62,594 nucleotides of DNA from contig NZ_QVMP01000020.1 of NCBI RefSeq assembly GCF_010501095.1, positions 1-62,594 on the forward strand, written 5' to 3'. This stretch comes from Dysgonomonas sp. 520 (GTDB lineage: Bacteria; Bacteroidota; Bacteroidia; Bacteroidales; Dysgonomonadaceae). This document shows positions 44,760 to 52,534 of the stretch, piece by piece. The translations under genes were made by a program, and so were the position numbers. The notes below the pieces were generated by a model. It was not told the origin of the DNA and searched no databases. It saw only the letters and a program-made list of their open reading frames with translations. Positions within the stretch are counted from its first letter, which is position 1, and the number at the start of each line of letters is the position of its first letter.

Positions 44760-45986
44760 ATGAAAAACGAGGAATATAATACACTTCAATCACCTCCCCT
44801 TTCGGGGGAGGTTGGAAAGGGGGGCAAGCCAAACAGCAGGCTTCTTTCCCTCGACGTATTGAGAGGAATTACCATTGCCGGGATGATCATGGTCAACAAT
44901 CCCGGATCGTGGGACTATGTCTACGCCCCGCTGGGACATGCCGAGTGGAATGGCCTGACACCTACCGATCTGGTCTTTCCCTTCTTCATGTTCATCATGG
45001 GGATATCCACATACATATCGTTACGCAAATTCAATTTTGAGTTTAATAAACCTACATTATTCAAGATAATAAAAAGAACCTGCGTCATATTTCTCATAGG
45101 CTTAGGACTGTCTTGGTTCGGACTTTCGTTCCGTACATTCAACTCCTTATCGGGTGAAGGACTCGGCTTCTTTGAATGTCTGTGGAAAGGTGTAACCAAT
45201 TTCGAGAACCTGCGTATATTGGGCGTTATGCAGCGTCTTGCCCTCACCTACGGCATCACGGCGCTGATTGCCATCTTTGTGAAGCATAAATATATTCCAT
45301 ATATTATAGTAATCACATTATTGGGATATTTCTTCCTCCTGCTTTTCGGAAATGGTTTTGAGTTTAGCGAAAACAATATTATTTCGGTCATCGACAGAGC
45401 CATTCTGGGAACAAATCACATGTATCTGGACAACGGAATACGCCTCGACCCCGAAGGACTGACAAGTACAATCCCTGCAATATGCCATGTACTTATAGGT
45501 TTTTATTGTGGCAAACTGATTTTGAGCACAAAAGATAATACTCAACGCATGCATTATTTGTTTATAATAGGTACAATCCTTACCTTTGCGGGATTTTTAT
45601 TGAGTTATGGCTGTCCTATAAATAAAAAGATTTGGTCGCCCACTTATACACTGGTTACTTGTGGGCTAGCGGCAACCCTATTAGCTTTGCTTATTTGGAT
45701 TATAGATATTAAGGGTTATAAAAAATGGAGCGTCTTTTTCGAGTCTTTCGGAGTCAATCCTCTATTTATCTATGTTGCGGCAGGAGTATTTGCAATTCTC
45801 TTGATGAACATAACATTTACGTATGACACACAATTAATTACTTTAAAAGGGTTTATATATACTATTTGCTTACAACCACTGTTCGGAGATTATTTTGGAT
45901 CTCTCGTATACGCACTGTTGTTTGTAGGCTTCAATTGGATGATAGGAAATATATTGTATAAGAAACAAATATATATAAAGATATGA
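44760..45986 (+). CDS. HGSNAT-like transmembrane acetyltransferase (DUF5009)
   Basis: Integral membrane acyltransferase related to heparan-alpha-glucosaminide N-acetyltransferase, which moves acetyl from cytosolic acetyl-CoA to an amino sugar across the membrane. The preferred start is ATG 44760; a TTG start at 44754 is also in frame. The conserved core begins LSLDVLRGITIAGMIMVNN, followed by FPFFMFIMGISTY and about ten helices, including YLDNGIRLDPEGLTSTIPAI. Residues about 11-26 (SPPLSGEVGKGGKPN) are encoded by a GC-rich intragenic repeat. The stop overlaps the next gene's start (ATGA). Acetylating de-N-acetylated peptidoglycan sugar in the periplasm is an attractive but unproven role. Confidence 0.88.
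   Translation: MKNEEYNTLQSPPLSGEVGKGGKPNSRLLSLDVLRGITIAGMIMVNNPGSWDYVYAPLGHAEWNGLTPTDLVFPFFMFIMGISTYISLRKFNFEFNKPTLFKIIKRTCVIFLIGLGLSWFGLSFRTFNSLSGEGLGFFECLWKGVTNFENLRILGVMQRLALTYGITALIAIFVKHKYIPYIIVITLLGYFFLLLFGNGFEFSENNIISVIDRAILGTNHMYLDNGIRLDPEGLTSTIPAICHVLIGFYCGKLILSTKDNTQRMHYLFIIGTILTFAGFLLSYGCPINKKIWSPTYTLVTCGLAATLLALLIWIIDIKGYKKWSVFFESFGVNPLFIYVAAGVFAILLMNITFTYDTQLITLKGFIYTICLQPLFGDYFGSLVYALLFVGFNWMIGNILYKKQIYIKI
44793..44824 (+). repeat. GC-rich REP-like insertion inside coding sequence
   Basis: cctcccctttcgggggagg forms a hairpin (7-bp arms at 44793-44799 and 44805-44811) and is followed by ttggaaaggggggc. Its composition differs sharply from the AT-rich surroundings. It adds SPPLSGEVGKGG to the protein without breaking the frame. 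Confidence 0.7.
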
Positions 45987-46834
45987 TATTATTAGCTGAT
46001 GGGGGATCAACTAAAGTAGACTGGTGCTTAGTAGATCGAGGTAAATTAATTAAACAAGTTTACTCAAAAGGTGCAAATCCTTTCTTCCGTACGCGTGAAG
46101 ATATTTCAGCCGAATTAAGTCAGGTTTTAGCTTCACAAATGAAGGATTACCAAATTGATGCTGTTCATTTTTTTGGTGCGGGATGTGCTTTCCCCGAGAA
46201 AAACGAAATAGTAAGGGCAGCCATTGCCGACAACATATCCGTCGAAACAATCACAGTGGGGAGCGACCTGCTGGCTGCTGCCAAGGGTTTGTGCATGGAC
46301 CAACCCGGCATTGCCTGCATCATCGGGACAGGCTCCAACTCGTGCTACTACGATGGCGAAAACATCGTGGAAAACGTTTCGCCTCTTGGCTACATTCTGG
46401 GCGATGAGGGTAGCGGGGCTGTATTGGGGCGGCTCTTTGTTGGCGCATGCCTGAAAAACCAGTTAACTCAGGGAATCAAAGAAAGATTTCTCGAATACAC
46501 AAACCTCACCCCATCAATGATACTAGACAAGGTATACAGAGAACCTATGCCCAACAGGTTCTTGGCAAGCCTGTCTCCATTCATCAACCAAAATATAAAA
46601 GACGAAAGTGTTTACAACCTTGTCTACAATGCACTTAAAGACTTCATTGTAAAAAATGTGATGCAATATGATTACAGAAACAACAAGGTTCACTTCACCG
46701 GATCAATAGCCTATTACTACAAGGATGTGCTGAACACAGTTGCATCCGACCTTGTTATAAAGATAGGAAGTATTGCCCAATCACCTATGGAAGGCCTTAT
46801 CAAATATTATTCTGAAGTAAAAATGGCTATCTAA
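45983..46834 (+). CDS. murK: MurNAc kinase, BadF/BadG ATPase family (MurK)
   Basis: Cytosolic sugar kinase of the ASKHA fold. Its place next to namZ, the importer and murQ points to N-acetylmuramic acid kinase, as in Tannerella MurK. The phosphate-binding motif is at the N-terminus (ILLADGGSTKVDWCLVDRG). GTGSNSCYYDGENI (about residues 115-128) and GDEGSGAVLGR (about 137-147) are the other ATPase motifs. The length of 283 residues fits. It overlaps the upstream acetyltransferase gene by 4 nt. A GlcNAc kinase would have similar motifs, so the assignment rests mainly on context. Confidence 0.87.
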   Translation: MILLADGGSTKVDWCLVDRGKLIKQVYSKGANPFFRTREDISAELSQVLASQMKDYQIDAVHFFGAGCAFPEKNEIVRAAIADNISVETITVGSDLLAAAKGLCMDQPGIACIIGTGSNSCYYDGENIVENVSPLGYILGDEGSGAVLGRLFVGACLKNQLTQGIKERFLEYTNLTPSMILDKVYREPMPNRFLASLSPFINQNIKDESVYNLVYNALKDFIVKNVMQYDYRNNKVHFTGSIAYYYKDVLNTVASDLVIKIGSIAQSPMEGLIKYYSEVKMAI

Positions 46835-46850
46835 TTAAATAAATCAAAAA

Positions 46851-47669
46851 ATGACATTTATAAAAATATCCGAACAACCATCTTTGTACGACAATCTGGA
46901 AAAAATGTCGATACACGATTTATTGGTAGGTATAAATAATGAAGATAAAAAAGTTGCGCTTGCCGTAGAAAAAGCGATTCCCCAGATAGAGAAACTGGTA
47001 TCGCAGATCGTACCCCGTATGGAAGAAGGAGGTCGTATATTCTATATTGGCGCAGGAACAAGCGGACGTCTGGGAGTTCTTGACGCATCCGAAATACCAC
47101 CCACTTTTGGCATGCCTAATACCTACGTGATCGGCATTATTGCAGGTGGCGACAAAGCTCTTCGCAATCCTGTGGAAAAAGCAGAAGACGATTTGGAAAT
47201 AGGTTGGAAAGACCTGATGGAATACGGCATCAACGAAAAAGACACCCTGATAGGCATAGCAGCCTCAGGTACAACCCCATACGTAGTAGGAGCATTGAAG
47301 ATTGCCCGTGAACATGGTATACTGACGGCCTCAATATCGAGCAATCCCGATTCGCCAATAGCCCGGGAAGCCGAAATTCCAATTGAAATGATAGTAGGCC
47401 CCGAATTTGTAACGGGAAGCTCGCGAATGAAATCCGGCACAGGGCAAAAGATGATCCTCAACATGATCACGACTACCACAATGATAAAACTCGGACGAGT
47501 GAAAGGCAACCGCATGGTTAACATGCAATTGTCGAACGCCAAATTGGTAGACAGAGGAACCAGAATGTTGATAGAGGAACTAGGATTGGAATATGACGAG
47601 GCCAATAAGCTGCTATTGGAACACGGTTCTGCAAAAAAAGCAATAGACGCATACAAAGAAAAGCATTAA
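46851..47669 (+). CDS. murQ: N-acetylmuramic acid 6-phosphate etherase
   Basis: Cytosolic SIS-domain lyase that splits MurNAc-6-P into GlcNAc-6-P and D-lactate. Family signatures are FYIGAGTSGRLGVLDASEIP with PTFG (about residues 62-86), GDKALRNPVEKAEDD, SGTTPYVVGAL, and the C-terminal TGSSRMKSGTGQKMILNMIT with VKGNRMVNMQ. The length of 272 residues is a little short of the roughly 300 typical elsewhere but usual in Bacteroidetes. It follows murK after 16 nt, supporting a kinase-etherase pair. Confidence 0.97.
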   Translation: MTFIKISEQPSLYDNLEKMSIHDLLVGINNEDKKVALAVEKAIPQIEKLVSQIVPRMEEGGRIFYIGAGTSGRLGVLDASEIPPTFGMPNTYVIGIIAGGDKALRNPVEKAEDDLEIGWKDLMEYGINEKDTLIGIAASGTTPYVVGALKIAREHGILTASISSNPDSPIAREAEIPIEMIVGPEFVTGSSRMKSGTGQKMILNMITTTTMIKLGRVKGNRMVNMQLSNAKLVDRGTRMLIEELGLEYDEANKLLLEHGSAKKAIDAYKEKH

Positions 47670-47780
47670 AAGATGGGTTGATTCAATATTTAAGACAATT
47701 ATAGCACATTTATTAAACAAATGTGACATCAGATATTGGTTATTTACCTGTAATTTAGCAAGCTAAAAAAAGATTAAATT

Positions 47781-49769
47781 ATGAAGACTGATTTAAGTTC
47801 ACAAATTACCCTCGACAGGGTTTCGGGTAAATATTACAGGCCTCAAAACGGCTACGAGCTGACAGCTCTTACCCGCTTCGAGAAGATAGAAACTCATATC
47901 TACGAATCCTCTAACGAGGCTTCGGTGCTGGTTGCCAGAGAAATCGCCAACGGTATAAGAAAAAAACAAGACAACGGAGAAAATTTTGTTCTGGCTTTGA
48001 CCGGAGGACATTCTCCCCGCAATATTTTTATCGAATTGGTGAGGATGCATAAGGAAGAAAAACTTAGCTTCCGCAATGTTATCATCTTCGACGTTTATGA
48101 ATTTTATCCTCTCAGCCACGATTCTTTCAGCAACATAAAACTGTTGAAAGACCTCTTCCTAGATCACATTGACATCAATCAAAATAATGTGTTTTCTCCC
48201 GACGGAACAATTCCCAAGGAAGAAATACTGAATTTCTGCAAGTTGTATGAAAAACGCATCCAGAACTATGGCGGACTGGATTACGCACTGTTAGGTTTGG
48301 GACGAAACGGCAATATCGGTTTGAACATACCGGGTTCTAATCAGAATTCTCAAACCCGGCTCGTTCTGCTCGACATACAATCGAGGAAAGAAGCCATAAA
48401 CACTTTCGAATCAATGGAAAACGTACCTCTCAGTGGAATAACGATGGGGGTATCTACCATAATGAACGCAAAAAAGATAACCCTGATAGCTTGGGGTGAA
48501 GACAAGTCGAAGTGTATCAAAGATGTTGTGGAAGGAAAAATAGACGAAGCCATACCGGCATCTTACCTGCAACTACATTCAAACACTAAGATCGTCACAG
48601 ACCTTAGTGCAGCATACGAGTTAACAAGAATCAGTCAACCATGGCTGGTTACAAGCTGCGATTGGACAGACAAACTGATAAGAAGGGCTATTGTATGGTT
48701 ATGTTTCAAACTAGACAAACCAATACTGAAACTGACAAACAAAGACTATCAGGACAATGGTTTAGGCGAGTTGCTTTCTTTGTTCGGCTCAGCCTACAAT
48801 GTTAACATCAAAATATTCAACGACTTACAACATACCATTACAGGATGGCCCGGCGGAAAGCCGAATGCCGACGATACCAACAGGCCGGAAAGGGCAAAAC
48901 CATACCCTAAGAAGGTTGTCATTTTCAGCCCTCACCCCGACGATGACGTTATTTCGATGGGCGGAACATTCCAACGCTTGGTTAATCAACAGCATGATGT
49001 ACATGTAGCTTATCAAACATCAGGAAACATTGCGGTGGGCGACGAAGAAGTTATCCGATACGTTTCACTGATGGAGAATGTCATAGCAAAATATAATCCT
49101 GACGATGTTGATTTGAAAGAAAAACTGGCTAAAATTCTCAATTTCTTATTGCATGAAAAGAAATCGGGCGACATAGACACGTCTGATGTATTGTTCATTA
49201 AAGGACGCATCCGACGGGAAGAAGCCACAAGTGCATGCCGGTTTATAGGACTTGACGACTCAAAGATAAGTTTTCTGGACTTGCCTTTTTATGAAACCGG
49301 AAAAGTAAAAAAAGCACCTATTTCCGAAACAGATGTAAAAATAATAAAAGACTATCTGCAAAAAGTTCAGCCACACGAGGTATTTGTAGCCGGCGACTTG
49401 GCCGACCCGCACGGAACTCACAAAGTATGCCTTGATGCCATATTGGCCGCTGTGGATGAGCTGAAAGAAGAAAAAACAAAATGGCTGAAAGATTGCCGGT
49501 TCTGGATGTATCGGGGAGCATGGCAAGAATGGGAAATAGACCATATAGAAATGGCTGTACCTATTTCTCCGGAAGAATTGCGTCAAAAAAGATTATCCAT
49601 TTTGAGGCATCAATCTCAGATGGAAAGTGCTCCATTTTTGGGCAACGACGAACGCTTATTCTGGCAACGATCGGAAGACAGAAACAAGGGCACTGCCGAA
49701 CTATATCGCAACCTGGGTCTTGCCGCCTACGAAGCAATTGAAGCATTTGTTGAATATAAACCTTTATAA
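47781..49769 (+). CDS. NagB-like domain fused to LmbE/PIG-L deacetylase
   Basis: A 662-residue two-domain protein. Residues about 30-290 have the glucosamine-6-phosphate deaminase fold (LALTGGHSPRNIF, GGLDYALLGLGRNGNIGLNI). The key residues of active NagB are changed: the NMDEY segment reads FDVYEF, and the DGHIAFNEP segment reads NGNIGLNIP, so the catalytic acid, histidine and glutamate are missing. Residues about 370-640 are an LmbE/PIG-L N-deacetylase domain with the zinc motif SPHPDDDVISMGGT and a distal histidine in ADPHGTHK. The NagB part may be a sensor or regulatory pseudoenzyme while the LmbE part deacetylates an amino sugar. A true nagB follows 115 nt downstream. Automatic annotation as a deaminase would probably mislead. 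Confidence 0.85.
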   Translation: MKTDLSSQITLDRVSGKYYRPQNGYELTALTRFEKIETHIYESSNEASVLVAREIANGIRKKQDNGENFVLALTGGHSPRNIFIELVRMHKEEKLSFRNVIIFDVYEFYPLSHDSFSNIKLLKDLFLDHIDINQNNVFSPDGTIPKEEILNFCKLYEKRIQNYGGLDYALLGLGRNGNIGLNIPGSNQNSQTRLVLLDIQSRKEAINTFESMENVPLSGITMGVSTIMNAKKITLIAWGEDKSKCIKDVVEGKIDEAIPASYLQLHSNTKIVTDLSAAYELTRISQPWLVTSCDWTDKLIRRAIVWLCFKLDKPILKLTNKDYQDNGLGELLSLFGSAYNVNIKIFNDLQHTITGWPGGKPNADDTNRPERAKPYPKKVVIFSPHPDDDVISMGGTFQRLVNQQHDVHVAYQTSGNIAVGDEEVIRYVSLMENVIAKYNPDDVDLKEKLAKILNFLLHEKKSGDIDTSDVLFIKGRIRREEATSACRFIGLDDSKISFLDLPFYETGKVKKAPISETDVKIIKDYLQKVQPHEVFVAGDLADPHGTHKVCLDAILAAVDELKEEKTKWLKDCRFWMYRGAWQEWEIDHIEMAVPISPEELRQKRLSILRHQSQMESAPFLGNDERLFWQRSEDRNKGTAELYRNLGLAAYEAIEAFVEYKPL

Positions 49770-49808
49770 ATATTTAAAAAAAAAATTATATCTTTATAGC
49801 CTTTCCCG

Positions 49809-49848
49809 AATTATGTATTCCATATTTCTTTACGGAATACATAATTCT
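49809..49848 (+). promoter_or_regulatory. Long perfect inverted repeat upstream of nagB
   Basis: Fourteen-base perfect arms gaattatgtattcc (49809-49822) and ggaatacataattc (49835-49848) with a 12-nt loop are followed by a short T-run. A near-consensus TATCTTTA lies just upstream at 49789-49796. It could be a terminator for the upstream operon, an attenuator, or an operator. Confidence 0.55.
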
Positions 49849-49884
49849 TTTACATAGAGTGAAAACCATAAATACCAAGTTTCT

Positions 49885-50694
49885 ATGAGGTTAATAATCG
49901 AACCTAACTACGAACAGATGTCGCAATGGACAGCGAATTACATTGTCAGTAAAATAACCAAAGCTCAACCAACAGCCGCAAAGCCTTTTGTATTAGGACT
50001 CCCTACCGGTTCCACACCTTTAGGTGTATACAAATGTTTAATTGAATCACACAAAAAAGGTCTTGTTTCTTTCGAAAATGTTATCACATTCAATATGGAT
50101 GAGTATGTGAATCTTCCTCAAGAACACCCCGAAAGCTATCACAGTTTCATGTGGAATAATTTTTTCAATCATGTGGACGTGAAAAAAGAAAACGTAAATA
50201 TACTGAACGGAAATGCACCCGACTTGGAAGAAGAATGCCGCCGTTACGAAGAAAAAATTACTGCTGCAGGCGGTATAGACCTATTCCTCGGAGGTGTTGG
50301 AGTTGACGGGCATATTGCATTTAACGAACCGGGGTCTTCGCTTAAATCCCGCACACGCATCAAAACATTAACGAAAGATACTATAATAGCCAACTCCCGT
50401 TTCTTCGACAACGACCTGACTAAAGTCCCCAAAGAGGCTGTCACCGTTGGGGTAGGAACCGTGATGGATGCCAAAGAAGTGGTAATCCTGATTAACGGAC
50501 ACAACAAAGCCAGAGCATTGGCTCAGGCTGTGGAAGGTGCTGTAAATCAGATGTGGACTATTACCACACTCCAACTACATCCGGCTGCCATAATCGTTTG
50601 CGACGAGCTGGCTACTGATGAACTAAAGGTCGGAACATACAGGTACTTCAAGGATATTGAGGCGAACAATACTGATCCTGACTCATTATTATAA
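49885..50694 (+). CDS. nagB: Glucosamine-6-phosphate deaminase
   Basis: Converts GlcN-6-P to fructose-6-P and ammonia, the last step bringing amino sugars into glycolysis. All catalytic motifs are intact: [17 protein letters not shown] (about residues 34-50), [17 protein letters not shown], and [17 protein letters not shown] (about 134-150). At 269 residues it matches E. coli NagB. It closes the amino-sugar block and may have its own control through the upstream inverted repeat. nagA (GlcNAc-6-P deacetylase) is not in the window. Confidence 0.97.
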   Translation: MRLIIEPNYEQMSQWTANYIVSKITKAQPTAAKPFVLGLPTGSTPLGVYKCLIESHKKGLVSFENVITFNMDEYVNLPQEHPESYHSFMWNNFFNHVDVKKENVNILNGNAPDLEEECRRYEEKITAAGGIDLFLGGVGVDGHIAFNEPGSSLKSRTRIKTLTKDTIIANSRFFDNDLTKVPKEAVTVGVGTVMDAKEVVILINGHNKARALAQAVEGAVNQMWTITTLQLHPAAIIVCDELATDELKVGTYRYFKDIEANNTDPDSLL

Positions 50695-50698
50695 ATAA

Positions 50699-50730
50699 TA
50701 CCAATCAGTATTTGGATTTACTATAACAAA
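50699..50730 (+). repeat. 32-nt dispersed repeat, copy 1
   Basis: This sequence (taccaatcagtattt at its start, ctataacaaa at its end) recurs at 62271-62302 with two mismatches. It lies between the nagB stop and the terminator. No function is evident. Confidence 0.55.
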
Positions 50731-50731
50731 T

Positions 50732-50760
50732 AACCCCCAAACTTTGAAGAGTTGGGGGTT
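50732..50760 (+). terminator. Terminator hairpin between nagB and DUF4293 gene
   Basis: Arms aacccccaa (50732-50740) and ttgggggtt (50752-50760) pair perfectly. A T-run follows on the plus strand (atttttcg). It separates convergent genes. Confidence 0.8.
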
Positions 50761-50785
50761 ATTTTTCGTTATGCTTACAGCACCT

Positions 50786-51229
50786 TTATCTTATTCTATC
50801 TAAAGACCTTACCAATTTCTCATCCGCTTTGATCCTTACCTGAGCCAGAATATTGAACACTAAAGCAATTGCAGGCAGAATTATGCCGTATTGAACGCTC
50901 AAGTATTCCAAATTCAATTTGCCTATAGCTGCATTCATATACACACCGAATGTAATATAGAAAAGGATAATCAAAACCGTTGTTATATTGCAAAACAACA
51001 GTTGCCGTTTTCTATTCTTGTACATAAAGATGTTCACAAATGCAACAAGTCCTGTCAACAAACCGAAGGTAAGCACTCCCCATGTAGGGAATTTATTAAC
51101 CCCATCAAAGAAAACACCAAATGCCGTAACCGTAAATCCATCCTTAAAATCGAATAAAGGACAAAATACAGTTGCAGCCATCAATGCTACTATCAACAAC
51201 AGATAGATGCTCTGAATACGTTGAATCAT
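50786..51229 (-). CDS. DUF4293 family membrane protein
   Basis: A small integral membrane protein of 147 residues with about four hydrophobic helices (residues 5-25, 48-68, 76-98, 110-132). The start MIQRIQSIYLLLIVALMAAT is characteristic of the DUF4293 family of Bacteroidetes. It sits 3 nt after rpoZ, with bamD further upstream, a common order in the group. Its function is unknown. Confidence 0.87.
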   Translation of the reverse strand: MIQRIQSIYLLLIVALMAATVFCPLFDFKDGFTVTAFGVFFDGVNKFPTWGVLTFGLLTGLVAFVNIFMYKNRKRQLLFCNITTVLIILFYITFGVYMNAAIGKLNLEYLSVQYGIILPAIALVFNILAQVRIKADEKLVRSLDRIR

Positions 51230-51232
51230 ACT

Positions 51233-51565
51233 TTAGAACTGGTCTTTTTCTTTGCTTGGATTCCGGTAATATATCTTTCCTTCCTCGTACTCTTGTGTTG
51301 CGATAAGAGTTGGCTTAGGCAGTTTTTCATAATAACGGGAAATCTCTATTTGCTCCCTGTTTTCAAAAACTTCCTCCAAATTATCATTGTAAGATGCAAA
51401 TTCTTGTAGTTTTCTGTCCAAATCTTGTTTCATTTCCACACCAATCTGATTTGCACGCTTGCCAATGATACGAACTGTTTCGTAAACGTTTCCTGTATCC
51501 TGGCTCAACGACATCATATCACGTGTGATTGTATTGCCCGGAGCATTACTTTTTTTATAATCCAT
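51233..51565 (-). CDS. rpoZ: RNA polymerase omega-like subunit (Bacteroidetes type)
   Basis: A 110-residue Rpb6/omega-like protein that helps assemble and stabilise RNA polymerase. The region NVYETVRIIGKRANQI contains the conserved helix found in omega and Rpb6, followed by an EFASYNDNLEEVFENREQ segment typical of the Bacteroidetes form. It lies between bamD and the DUF4293 gene with short gaps, probably in one transcript. Confidence 0.9.
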   Translation of the reverse strand: MDYKKSNAPGNTITRDMMSLSQDTGNVYETVRIIGKRANQIGVEMKQDLDRKLQEFASYNDNLEEVFENREQIEISRYYEKLPKPTLIATQEYEEGKIYYRNPSKEKDQF

Positions 51566-51594
51566 AATTTATATAATATTGTTTATTGAATTTG

Positions 51595-52434
51595 TTAAGA
51601 TTTAGAACCTTTAGACGTTGATGAATGATCTTTTTGTTCTACGCTTTTCACAGCCGAATTATAATACTTTTCGATTTCTTTTCTCGATTTTCCTTCCGGA
51701 AACATGTTTATATAATTGAAATATTCGTCAATTACATCCCTGTATCTCAACGGCTGACGCTCGGCAACGCTGTTTATTGCCAATTCGTACCTCGATTTAA
51801 CGATCAATACCTGATATTCTTCTGCAAACTTCGAATAAGGATAATTTTTCAGAGCCTCACGCGCAGTAACTACACACGATTCATAATTATTACCCATATA
51901 GTTGCCTAAGTTATAATATAACCGACATGCCATAACTTCTTTATACGCCAGTTTTTCTTGCAATTCAAACACATACTCCTGTGCAAGTTTCGACTTCTCG
52001 CTCTGGGGATAGAATTCCATAAACTCAAGAAACTGCTGGATCGACTTTACCGTCGTTGTTTGGTCGAGGCGCGGGTCGGGCGAACTCAGATACGATCCGT
52101 AAGCTGCCTGAAAGCGGCATATTTCGGCATACTCACCTCTCGGATATGTGGTGTAGTAGGCTGTATAATAACTACTTGAAGTGATATAATCTTTATCGTA
52201 AAAGAAACTTTGAGCCAACAAGAACAAGCCTTCTTCTGCTCGGCTGGTACCTTTCAGGTAAGGTTGCAACTCTTCTAACAAAGTATACGCTCTGTTGTAT
52301 TTTTTTTCTTCGTAGTATTTTTTAGCATAGGTATACTTTAAGTCTACATCGTTGCTTTTCAATATCTTGTTATATTCGCCACAAGACATCATCACAACTG
52401 CTAAAACAAAGATATAAAGGAGTTTAACTCTCAT
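51595..52434 (-). CDS. bamD: Outer membrane assembly lipoprotein BamD
   Basis: Periplasmic lipoprotein of the BAM complex that inserts beta-barrel proteins. The preferred start is ATG at 52434 (MRVKLLYIFVLAVVMMSCGE), giving a lipobox cysteine at about residue 18; a frame open from 52452 adds six residues. Tetratricopeptide-like repeats run along the protein (KKYYEEKKYNRAYTLLEEL, EEGLFLLAQSFFYDKDYITS, SKLAQEYVFELQEKLAYKEV). The length of about 279 residues is normal. The C-terminus is charged and probably disordered. It probably heads an operon with rpoZ and the DUF4293 gene. Confidence 0.92.
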   Translation of the reverse strand: MRVKLLYIFVLAVVMMSCGEYNKILKSNDVDLKYTYAKKYYEEKKYNRAYTLLEELQPYLKGTSRAEEGLFLLAQSFFYDKDYITSSSYYTAYYTTYPRGEYAEICRFQAAYGSYLSSPDPRLDQTTTVKSIQQFLEFMEFYPQSEKSKLAQEYVFELQEKLAYKEVMACRLYYNLGNYMGNNYESCVVTAREALKNYPYSKFAEEYQVLIVKSRYELAINSVAERQPLRYRDVIDEYFNYINMFPEGKSRKEIEKYYNSAVKSVEQKDHSSTSKGSKS

Positions 52435-52463
52435 TCTTATAGTCTTTATCAAAATTTAGTCAG

Positions 52464-52471
52464 CAAATTTA
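52464..52471 (-). promoter_or_regulatory. -7 promoter element for bamD
   Basis: The minus strand reads TAAATTTG, a match to TAnnTTTG, 30 nt before the bamD start. No convincing -33 element is seen. Confidence 0.4.
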
Positions 52472-52534
52472 ACCAAAGCTTTTTTATTTTGAAAAAAAAC
52501 TTCTTGTTTTTATATAATTTTGGACTTATTAATC

